Assembly: GCF_042653765.1 (NCBI RefSeq)
Contig: NZ_JBHSEZ010000008.1
Span: forward strand, 8,750 to 72,749
Direction: 5' to 3'
DNA length: 64,000 nucleotides
Origin: Castellaniella denitrificans
GTDB taxonomy: Bacteria > Pseudomonadota > Gammaproteobacteria > Burkholderiales > Burkholderiaceae_B
Part shown: positions 17,661-24,910 of the stretch, one piece after another
Layout of the letters: each line of letters begins with the position of its first letter
Position numbering within the stretch: position 1 is the stretch's first letter
Notes under the pieces: model-generated
What the model was told of the DNA's origin: nothing
The model's input: only the letters and a program-made list of their open reading frames with translations
Database searches by the model: none
Made by a program: the position numbers and the translations under genes

Positions 17661-18752
17661 ATGACGACACCCAACACCCAGGCCGACGAGATCCTGGTCG
17701 ACTGCCAGTCGGTCTGGAAGATATTCGGCGAGAAAGCGCCCGAGGCGATGAAGGCGATCACCGGGCAGGGATTGTCCAAACGGGACATCCTGCAGAAATT
17801 CGGCTGCATGGTCGGCGTCTCGGGCGTGAGCCTGCAGGTCAGGCGCGGCGAGATCTTCTGCATCATGGGCCTGTCCGGCAGCGGCAAATCGACGCTGATC
17901 CGCCTGCTCAACCGGCTCATCGCGCCCACCCAGGGCCGGGTGCTGGTCAAGGGCAAGGACCTGGCCACCCTGGACGCGGCCGCCTTGCGCGACATGCGCG
18001 CCCACCACATCGGCATGGTGTTCCAGAGCGTGGCCCTGCTGCCTCACCGCACCGTGCTGGAGAACACCGCCTTCGGACTGGAGGTCCAGGGGGTGGCGAA
18101 GGGAGAGCGCAACAAGGTCGCGGCCGGGGCGCTGGAGAAAGTGGGCCTGGCGGACTGGAAGGACCACTACCCCGACGAGCTGTCCGGGGGCATGCAGCAG
18201 CGCGTCGGGCTGGCGCGCGCCATCGCGGCCGATCCCGAGATCATCCTGATGGACGAGCCGTTCAGCGCGCTCGACCCGCTGATCCGGCGGCAGCTGCAGG
18301 ACGAATTCCGCGCGCTGACCAAGCAGCTGGGCAAATCGGCCGCCTTCATCACGCACGACCTGGACGAGGCGATCCGCATCGGCGACCGCATCGCCATCAT
18401 GAAGGACGGCGTCCTGATCCAGGTCGGGACCGCCGAGGAAATCGTCCGCAATCCGGCCGACGACTACGTGGCCGAATTCGTGGCCGGCATCTCGCGCCTG
18501 AATCTCGTCAAGGCCCGCTCCATCATGCGTCCGGTCGCCGAGTTCCGCGCCGCGCACCCCGACGTCGCCCTCGACGCCCTGCCGCGCGCCGCGTCCGAGG
18601 CCGACATCGCCGAACTGATCGCCCTGTCCACCCGGACAGGCCTGGACGCGGTCGCGATCATGGACGACGCCGGTCCCGTCGGCGTCGTGTCCCCCCGCGA
18701 CCTGCTCAAGGGCATCCAGGGCGACCCGGCCGCCCGGCCCGCTGCCGGCTGA
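17661..18752 (+). CDS. Glycine betaine/proline-type ABC transporter ATPase (ProV/OpuAA-like)
   Basis: A 363-residue ATPase of the ProV type. The N-terminal extension VWKIFGEKAPEAM is diagnostic, followed by Walker A (GLSGSGKST), signature (LSGGMQQRVGLARA), Walker B (IILMDEPFSALD) and the switch histidine (FITHDLDEA). A C-terminal region of about 90 residues resembles a shortened CBS module, which in OpuA senses ionic strength. GGAG lies 6 nt before the ATG. It energises the two permeases encoded next; its neighbours suggest nutrient uptake rather than purely osmotic protection. Confidence 0.92.
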   Translation: MTTPNTQADEILVDCQSVWKIFGEKAPEAMKAITGQGLSKRDILQKFGCMVGVSGVSLQVRRGEIFCIMGLSGSGKSTLIRLLNRLIAPTQGRVLVKGKDLATLDAAALRDMRAHHIGMVFQSVALLPHRTVLENTAFGLEVQGVAKGERNKVAAGALEKVGLADWKDHYPDELSGGMQQRVGLARAIAADPEIILMDEPFSALDPLIRRQLQDEFRALTKQLGKSAAFITHDLDEAIRIGDRIAIMKDGVLIQVGTAEEIVRNPADDYVAEFVAGISRLNLVKARSIMRPVAEFRAAHPDVALDALPRAASEADIAELIALSTRTGLDAVAIMDDAGPVGVVSPRDLLKGIQGDPAARPAAG

Positions 18753-18776
18753 GGCCGGCCCCCAGGAGAGTTCACC

Positions 18777-19628
18777 ATGAACGATACCGATCTGATCTCC
18801 GCGTTCGACGGCTGGATGGACGACGCCCTGGCCCACCTGACGGACAGTTCCAGCCAGGTCTTCACCGCGATCCAGGGCGGCCTGGAAGGCTTCTACGGCG
18901 CCATCCTGTGGCTGCTGGACCTGACGCCGTTCTACGTCGTGGCGCTCGCCATCGGCCTGCTGGGCTGGCGCCTGGTCGGCTGGCGTTTCGGCGGCCTGGC
19001 GGCCGTCGCACTGGCGGCCTGCCAGCTGATGAATCTCTGGCCAGAGACCATCGGCACGCTGGCCCTGGTGATCGCCGCCACGCTGCTGGCCCTGGCGGCC
19101 GCCATTCCGGCCGGCATCCTGAGCGGCTACGTCCCGGCGCTGGACCGGCTGGCCGCCCCCGTGCTGGACCTGGTGCAGACCCTGCCCCCGTACATCTACC
19201 TGCTGCCCGGGATCGCGCTGCTGGGCTACGGCCCCGCGACCGCCCTGGTCTCGACCCTGGTCGTCGCGATCCCACCGGCGTTCCGCCTGTCCTCGCTGGG
19301 CATGCGGATGGCGCCCATCGAATACATCGAACTGGGCATGGCCACCGGCATGACCCGCTGGCAGATGTTCGCCAAGATCCGGCTGCCCTTCGCCCTGCCC
19401 AGCATCATGGCCGGCATCAACCAGAGCCTGATGATGGCGTTCGGCATGGTCGTCATCGCCGGCATCGTCGGTTCCGGCGGCCTGGGCCAGACCATCTACG
19501 ACGCGATCCGCAAGCTCGACATCGCCAAGTCCATCGACGCGGCCATCGCCATCGTCATCCTGACCATGATCCTGGACCGGCTCAGCCAGAGCGCCGACCG
19601 TTCCGGCCCCGGAAGGAGAAAGGCATGA
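18777..19628 (+). CDS. Betaine-type ABC transporter permease 1 (ProW-like)
   Basis: A 283-residue inner-membrane permease with about six helices after an N-terminal amphipathic segment. The core carries AIPAGILSGYVPALDRLAAP, LDLVQTLPPYIYLLPGIALL and the EAA loop YIELGMATGMTRWQMFAKI, all ProW-family features. AGGAGAG precedes the ATG. It overlaps the following permease by 4 nt. ProW of E. coli forms a homodimer, whereas this operon encodes two different permeases, so a heterodimeric channel is likely. Confidence 0.92.
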   Translation: MNDTDLISAFDGWMDDALAHLTDSSSQVFTAIQGGLEGFYGAILWLLDLTPFYVVALAIGLLGWRLVGWRFGGLAAVALAACQLMNLWPETIGTLALVIAATLLALAAAIPAGILSGYVPALDRLAAPVLDLVQTLPPYIYLLPGIALLGYGPATALVSTLVVAIPPAFRLSSLGMRMAPIEYIELGMATGMTRWQMFAKIRLPFALPSIMAGINQSLMMAFGMVVIAGIVGSGGLGQTIYDAIRKLDIAKSIDAAIAIVILTMILDRLSQSADRSGPGRRKA

Positions 19629-20473
19629 ACGGCATCCTCCCCCAATTCTCGCCCGGCGCGTTCCTGACCCCGGCGGTGGACTGGCTGAATACCCACTGGC
19701 ATCCGTTCTTCGCCTTCGTCAGCGGCGTCATCCAGATCGTCCTGGACGGCGTCACGGCGCTGCTGCTGATCCTGCCGCCGTGGGGCCTGATCCTCGCGGC
19801 CGCCGGGCTGGCCCTGTGGGCACTGGGCCGGCGCCCGGCCGCCGTCACGGTCCTCGCGCTGGGCTTCTGCTGGGGCGTCGGCCTGTGGCAAGAAGCCATC
19901 CAGACGATCACCCTCGTCTCGGTGGCCGTCGCCCTGTCGGTCACGATCGCCTTTCCGCTGGGCGTGCTGGCATCCCGCCATCCGCGCCTCGCGGCCGTCC
20001 TGCGCCCCATCCTGGACATCATGCAGACCGTGCCGCCCTGGGTGTACCTGATCCCGGCCGTCATCCTCTTCAGCCTGGGCAGCGTCCCGGCCATCATCGC
20101 CACCATCGTCTACGGCATCCCGCCGATGCTGCGGCTGACCACGCTGGCGTTCAACCAGATCCCGAAGGATCTGCTGGAACTGGGCCAGGCGCTGGGCGCG
20201 CCGCCGCGCACCGTGCTGTTCAAGATCGAAGTCCCGGCCGCCATGCCCACGCTGCTGGTCGGGCTGAACCAGTGCATCCTGCTGTCGCTGGCGATGGTGG
20301 TGCTGGCCGGCCTGGTCGGATCGGGCGGCCTGGGGGCCGAAGTCACCCGCGGCCTGACGCGGATGGAGATGGGCCTGGGGCTGCGCGCCGGCCTGGCCAT
20401 CGTCGCGGTGGCGCTGCTGCTGGACCGGCTGTCCAAGGCGGCGCTCGGCGGCGACGCGAGGAAGAAGGCCTAG
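19625..20473 (+). CDS. Betaine-type ABC transporter permease 2 (ProW-like)
   Basis: A 282-residue ProW-like permease, related to but clearly different from the preceding one. The core reads AFPLGVLASRHPRLAAVLRP and LDIMQTVPPWVYLIPAVILF, and the EAA loop is LLELGQALGAPPRTVLFKI. The PPW instead of PPY in the helix motif is a visible difference between the two subunits. Its ATG overlaps the first permease's stop. It is the last gene of the amine/betaine operon; I see no strong terminator on this strand after it. Confidence 0.92.
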   Translation: MNGILPQFSPGAFLTPAVDWLNTHWHPFFAFVSGVIQIVLDGVTALLLILPPWGLILAAAGLALWALGRRPAAVTVLALGFCWGVGLWQEAIQTITLVSVAVALSVTIAFPLGVLASRHPRLAAVLRPILDIMQTVPPWVYLIPAVILFSLGSVPAIIATIVYGIPPMLRLTTLAFNQIPKDLLELGQALGAPPRTVLFKIEVPAAMPTLLVGLNQCILLSLAMVVLAGLVGSGGLGAEVTRGLTRMEMGLGLRAGLAIVAVALLLDRLSKAALGGDARKKA

Positions 20474-20651
20474 GAGCGGCCGGAGCGCGCCGGCGCCCGG
20501 GCCGCCCCGGACGGCCGACGTCTACCGCGAATCCACGCGTCGGGATCGAGGTCCTGCAGGACCCGGAATGCCTGGAGCCGATGCGCCGCTTCATCGCCGG
20601 GCACCCGCGCCTCTGGAACGAGGACATCGGGGTCTGAAGGACGCGCACATG

Positions 20652-20678
20652 AAAAAGCCCGCCTCTTCCGAGGCGGGC
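20652..20678 (-). terminator. Rho-independent terminator of norZ
   Basis: On the minus strand GCCCGCCTC-GGAA-GAGGCGGGC is followed by TTTTTC. It lies 47 nt beyond the norZ stop codon and has a canonical form. The gap 20474-20724 otherwise holds only GC-rich sequence between the convergent operons. Confidence 0.88.
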
Positions 20679-20724
20679 CGGCCGGGGGCCCGTTTCGGGC
20701 GCCCCTTTTGCAAGATGAAGCCGT

Positions 20725-23004
20725 TTACGTCCGCTGCGCGGCCAGGCCGGCGTCGGCGGCCGGCGCGGCCGCCTTGCCGTCGAACAGGGCGGTCACGACC
20801 TGCCACATCACGCCCAGGCCGCCGACGATGAACACCACGTCGCCGAAGGTGCGGGTCCAGCGCAGGGTCTGCAGGATGTCCTGCTGCATGAAGGTCTCGC
20901 TGCGGGCCCACCAGGTGCCCACGCTGACGCTGGCGTGGAACTGCATCAGGCCGATGGGCAGCAGGCTCAGGGTGATCATCATCACCAGGCCGATGTTCAT
21001 GCACCAGAACGACGTCTTCATGAGGCTGTCGTTGAAGCGCATGTTCGGACGCACGTAGCGCAGCACGAACAGGGTGAAGCCCAGGGCCAGGAAGCCATAC
21101 ACGCCGAACAGGGCCGCGTGCGCGTGCACCGCCGTGGTGTTCAGGCCCTGCACGTAGTAGAGCGAGATCGGCGGGTTGACCATGAAGCCGAACACCCCGG
21201 CGCCGAGCATGTTCCAGAACGCCACGGCGACGAAGAACTTCAGCGGCCAGTGCAGGTTTTCCATCCACGGCGCGCGTTCCTTCAAGCGCCAGTTTTCCCA
21301 GGCTTCGTAGCCCAGCACGACCAGCGGCACCACTTCCAGGGCGCTGAACGAGGCGCCGATGGCCATGATGGGGGTGGTGGTGCCGGAGAAGTACAGGTGG
21401 TGCATGGTGCCCGGCGTGCCGCCCAGCATGAACAGCACGGCCGAGCTCAGGCTGGCGATCGTGGCGCCGCGCTTGGACACCAGGCCCATGGTCGAGAAGA
21501 TGAAGGCCAGCGCCGTAGTGGCGAACACTTCGAAGAAGCCTTCGACCCACAGGTGGACCACCCACCAGCGCCAGTATTCCATGATGGTGATGTTGGTCTT
21601 CTCACCGTAGGCCAGGCCGGCGCCATAGAACAGGCCGATGCAGATCACCGAGGCGCTGAACAGGGCCAGCAGGTTCTTGTCGCCCTTCTGCTTGAGCGCC
21701 GGCACGATGCCGCGCAGCATCAGGACCAGCCAGAACACGATGCCCAGGAACTTGCCGATCTGCCACAGGCGGCCGAGCTCGACGTATTCATAGCCCTGAT
21801 GGCCCAGGAAGAAGCTCCATTCGGCCGGGATCAGGTGGGCGATGGCGGCGAAGTTGCCGGTGAACGAACCCACGACCACCAGGATCAGCGCCCAGAACAG
21901 GACGTCCACGCCGAGCTTCTGGTACTTGGGGTCCTTGCCGCCGTTGAGGATCGGCACCAGGAACAGGCCGGCGGCCAGGAAGCCCGTGGCGATCCAGAAC
22001 AGGGCGGCCTGGATGTGCCAGGTGCGCACCAGCGAATACGGCAGCCATTGCGACACGTTGATGCCGTAGAAGGTCTGGCCTTCGACCGTATAGTGCGCGG
22101 TGAAGCCGCCGATGAAGATCTGCGCGACGAACAGGGCCACGACCAGGAACAGGTACTTGCCCAGGCCGCGCTGCGAGGCCGTCAGCGGGATCTGCAGGAT
22201 CGGATCGCGCGCCGGCGCGGGGCCGTCGTCGTGCTCCTTGCGCGTGAACGCCCAGGCCCAGACCAGCAGGCCCACGCCCGCGATCAGGATGATCACGCTC
22301 ATGATGGACCAGATGACGTTTTCCGCCGTCGGCACGTTGTCGATCAGCGGCTCGTGCGGCCAGTTGTTGGTGTAGGTGGCGACGCTGTCGGGCCGGTCGG
22401 TCGCGGCGGCCCAGGCGGTCCAGAAGAAGAAGTCCGCCAGGCGGGCGCGGGCTTCCGGCGACGGCAGCGTGCCTTCCTTCATGGCGAAGTGCCTGCGCGA
22501 CTCGTGCATGGAGGCGTCGTCGCCGAACAGCTTGTCGTAGTAGGCGGCCGTCTGGGCGATCGCCTGGGCGCGCCGGTCGGACACCGTGACGACACCCGTG
22601 GCGGCGTCATAGGTGTTCTTGCGGTACTCTTCCTTCAGGCGGCGCTGCAGCGAAGCCTGGGCGTCCGCGTCCAGCTGGGAAAATTTCATCCCGTACTGTT
22701 CCTGCGCGGCCAGGTCGAGCCAGGCCGTCAGTTCGCGGTGCAGCCAGTCGGCGGTCCAGTCCGGCGCCTGGTAGGCGCCGTGCCCCAGGATCGAACCGAC
22801 CGTCATCCCGCCCGCCGACTGCCAGGCGCTCTGGCCGTCCAGGATCTGGGTCCCGGTCGTCACGACCTTGCCATCGGTGGTGACCACCTGCGCCGGAATG
22901 GGGGGGGCGTGGTGATAGACTTCCTTGCCCATCCACCCCAGGACGGCGAATGCCACCAAAAGGACGCCGATCAGCGTCCACCATAACTTCTTGTACTCAC
23001 CCAT
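20725..23004 (-). CDS. norZ: Quinol-dependent nitric oxide reductase (qNOR, NorZ)
   Basis: A 759-residue single-chain nitric oxide reductase that reduces 2 NO to N2O with electrons from the quinol pool. The N-terminal part (residues ~10-220) is the periplasmic extension fused to the catalytic subunit, typical of qNOR. Heme and FeB ligands are visible: RTWHIQ (low-spin heme), VHLWVEGFFEVFATT (FeB His and Glu), TPGTMHHLYFSG (two FeB His) and AVHAHAALFGVYG (heme ligand). There is no norC, as expected for the quinol type. The ATG at 23004 has AAGGAG close upstream; an earlier in-frame ATG is not supported. It is divergent from norR with NorR boxes and a sigma-54 promoter between. Confidence 0.96.
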   Translation of the reverse strand: MGEYKKLWWTLIGVLLVAFAVLGWMGKEVYHHAPPIPAQVVTTDGKVVTTGTQILDGQSAWQSAGGMTVGSILGHGAYQAPDWTADWLHRELTAWLDLAAQEQYGMKFSQLDADAQASLQRRLKEEYRKNTYDAATGVVTVSDRRAQAIAQTAAYYDKLFGDDASMHESRRHFAMKEGTLPSPEARARLADFFFWTAWAAATDRPDSVATYTNNWPHEPLIDNVPTAENVIWSIMSVIILIAGVGLLVWAWAFTRKEHDDGPAPARDPILQIPLTASQRGLGKYLFLVVALFVAQIFIGGFTAHYTVEGQTFYGINVSQWLPYSLVRTWHIQAALFWIATGFLAAGLFLVPILNGGKDPKYQKLGVDVLFWALILVVVGSFTGNFAAIAHLIPAEWSFFLGHQGYEYVELGRLWQIGKFLGIVFWLVLMLRGIVPALKQKGDKNLLALFSASVICIGLFYGAGLAYGEKTNITIMEYWRWWVVHLWVEGFFEVFATTALAFIFSTMGLVSKRGATIASLSSAVLFMLGGTPGTMHHLYFSGTTTPIMAIGASFSALEVVPLVVLGYEAWENWRLKERAPWMENLHWPLKFFVAVAFWNMLGAGVFGFMVNPPISLYYVQGLNTTAVHAHAALFGVYGFLALGFTLFVLRYVRPNMRFNDSLMKTSFWCMNIGLVMMITLSLLPIGLMQFHASVSVGTWWARSETFMQQDILQTLRWTRTFGDVVFIVGGLGVMWQVVTALFDGKAAAPAADAGLAAQRT

Positions 23005-23084
23005 TCTGCGCTCCTTCTGCAGCCGCGAGAGGTTCCGGATACGGCGCCCGGTCGGCGCCACGTGGTTTGCTTCATCTTTCATGT

Positions 23085-23102
23085 AGCAATAAGCGTGCCA
23101 AC
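23085..23102 (-). promoter_or_regulatory. Sigma-54 promoter of norZ
   Basis: On the minus strand the sequence reads GTTGGCACGCTTATTGCT, a near-perfect -24/-12 element (TGGCACG-N4-TTGC). It would start norZ transcription near 23074, giving a leader of about 70 nt. NorR is a sigma-54 activator, so this fits the gene pair. Confidence 0.9.
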
Positions 23103-23140
23103 TCCATCACCTAGGGAAACTACTGACGCAGATCAAAAGC

Positions 23141-23197
23141 GGTATTTTTTACCCTTTTAAACAGGGTGGAAAATACCTTTAGATGGTATAAAGCACC
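23141..23197. promoter_or_regulatory. Three NorR binding boxes (GGT-N7-ACC)
   Basis: Three copies of GGT-N7-ACC lie at 23141-23153, 23165-23177 and 23185-23197. The GT-N7-AC core is the known NorR enhancer motif, and E. coli norVW also has three. Their centres are about 73, 97 and 117 nt upstream of the predicted norZ start. The third box ends 3 nt before the norR start codon and covers its ribosome-binding region, which suggests autorepression. Confidence 0.88.
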
Positions 23198-23200
23198 CTC

Positions 23201-24781
23201 ATGGAAACCACGCTGCTCAACGACCTGTCCGCCGACCTGCCCGATGGCGTGCGCCTGCAGCGCGCCGCCACGGCCATCCGCGAGGCCTTCGCCTGCGACG
23301 CCGTCGGCCTGCTGATGCTGGACGCGGCCGACACCCTGCACCTGGTCGCCGCCGCCGGCCTGGCCCACGAGGCCCTGGGGCGGCGCTTCGTCGTCGCCCA
23401 GCATCCGCGCTTCGCCACCATCCTGTCGCGCCGGGAACCCACCTGGTTCGATCCCGAAAGCGTGCTGCCCGATCCCTACGACGGCCTGCTCGACGACCGC
23501 AAGGGTTCGCCGCTGCCGGTACACGACTGCATGGGCATGACGCTGTACCGCCAGGACCGCCCCTGGGGCATCATGACCCTGGACGCGCTGACGACCGGCG
23601 CCTTCGACGAGGCCGCGCGCGCGCGGCTGCTGCGGCTCGGCCTGATCCTGCAGGCGGCCGTGCGGGTCACCGACCTGGAACGAGAGAACCGCCAGCTGCG
23701 CCAGCTGGGCAGCACCCAGCAGGGGCTGGAGCGCATCGGCGAGGCCACCGAGATCCTGGGGCACAGCGAGGCCATCCAGTCGCTGCTGCACGAGCTGGAC
23801 CTGGTGGCCGACTCGGACCTGCCCATCCTGCTGCTGGGCGAGACCGGCGTGGGCAAGGACCTGTTCGCCCGCCGCCTGCACCGGCGCTCGCGCCGCAGCC
23901 AGCAGCCCATGATCCAGGTGAACTGCGCGGCGCTGCCCGAATCCCTGGCCGAAAGCGAGCTCTTCGGCCACGTGAAGGGCGCCTTTTCCGGGGCGACGTC
24001 CGACCGCCCCGGGCGCTTCGAAGCCGCCCAGGGCGGCACCCTGTTCCTGGACGAGGTCGGCGAACTGCCGCTCAGCCTGCAGGCCAAGCTGCTGCGCGTG
24101 CTGCAGAACGGCGAGATCCAGCGGCTGGGCACGGACCAGGTCATCAAGACCGACGTGCGCATCATCGCCGCCACCAACCGCGACCTGAAGGCCAACACCC
24201 AGGCGGGGCTGTTCCGCACCGACCTGTACCACCGGCTCTCGGTCTACCCCATCCCGATCCCGCCGCTGCGCGAGCGCGACCGCGACGTCCTGATCCTGGC
24301 CGGCCATTTCCTGGAATTCAGCCGCGCGCGCCTGGGGCTGCGCGGCGTGCGCCTGTCCTACGAGGCCGAGCGCGCCCTGCGCCAGTACCCCTGGCCCGGC
24401 AACGTCCGCGAGCTGGAGCACGTCATCAGCCGCGCGGCGCTGAAGATGCTCAGCCGCGGCGCTTCGCGCGACCAGGTGCTGACCATCGGCCCGGAACTGC
24501 TGGACCTGGACATCCCTCCGCCCGAACCGCCCGCGGACGCCCCGGCGCGGGCCCTCGCCGCCGGCGACCCCGCGCCGGCGGCCGAGTCCGCGTCCGCCCA
24601 GGCCATTCCGCCGCTGCGCGACAGCGTCGAGGCCTGCCAGCGCCGCGCCATCGGCGAGGCCCTGGCCGCCACCCGCGGCAACTGGGCCCAGGCCGCGCGC
24701 GCGCTGGGGCTGGATCCCAGCAACCTGCACAAGCTCGCCCGCCGCCTGGGCATGAAGCACGAGCCCGGCACCCTGTCCTGA
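23201..24781 (+). CDS. norR: Nitric oxide-responsive sigma-54 activator NorR
   Basis: A 526-residue NO sensor and activator. Residues 1-~170 form the GAF domain that binds non-heme iron and NO. The AAA+ domain follows with Walker A (GETGVGKD), the sigma-54 contact loop GAFSGA (usually GAFTGA) and Walker B (GGTLFLDEVGEL). A C-terminal Fis-type helix-turn-helix (GNWAQAARALGLDPSNLHKL) completes it after an Ala/Pro-rich linker at about 440-480. It is divergent from norZ with three NorR boxes and the -24/-12 promoter in the gap. The Thr-to-Ser change in the loop is the only oddity. Confidence 0.95.
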   Translation: METTLLNDLSADLPDGVRLQRAATAIREAFACDAVGLLMLDAADTLHLVAAAGLAHEALGRRFVVAQHPRFATILSRREPTWFDPESVLPDPYDGLLDDRKGSPLPVHDCMGMTLYRQDRPWGIMTLDALTTGAFDEAARARLLRLGLILQAAVRVTDLERENRQLRQLGSTQQGLERIGEATEILGHSEAIQSLLHELDLVADSDLPILLLGETGVGKDLFARRLHRRSRRSQQPMIQVNCAALPESLAESELFGHVKGAFSGATSDRPGRFEAAQGGTLFLDEVGELPLSLQAKLLRVLQNGEIQRLGTDQVIKTDVRIIAATNRDLKANTQAGLFRTDLYHRLSVYPIPIPPLRERDRDVLILAGHFLEFSRARLGLRGVRLSYEAERALRQYPWPGNVRELEHVISRAALKMLSRGASRDQVLTIGPELLDLDIPPPEPPADAPARALAAGDPAPAAESASAQAIPPLRDSVEACQRRAIGEALAATRGNWAQAARALGLDPSNLHKLARRLGMKHEPGTLS

Positions 24782-24910
24782 ACCGATTCCGGCCGCCGCG
24801 CGCCGTCGCCGCGCCGGAACTATTCCGCATCGCCGCGCCTCCAACTACAATCCTCACGCTCGACCCGGCTCGGCGGGCGCCTCCGATCGTCCTACAAGGA
24901 ACCGCACCCC

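Noticed and set aside
20537..20637. Coding-like tail (EVLQDPECLEPMRRFIAGHP) between the amine operon and the norZ terminator
   Set aside because: No start codon or ribosome site gives a sensible protein in this frame; it could be a remnant, but about 33 codons are too few to support a call.
24782..24910. TTCCGGC...GCCGGAA pairing after norR as terminator
   Set aside because: The arms are 7 bp with a long GC-rich loop and no T-tract, so support is too weak.
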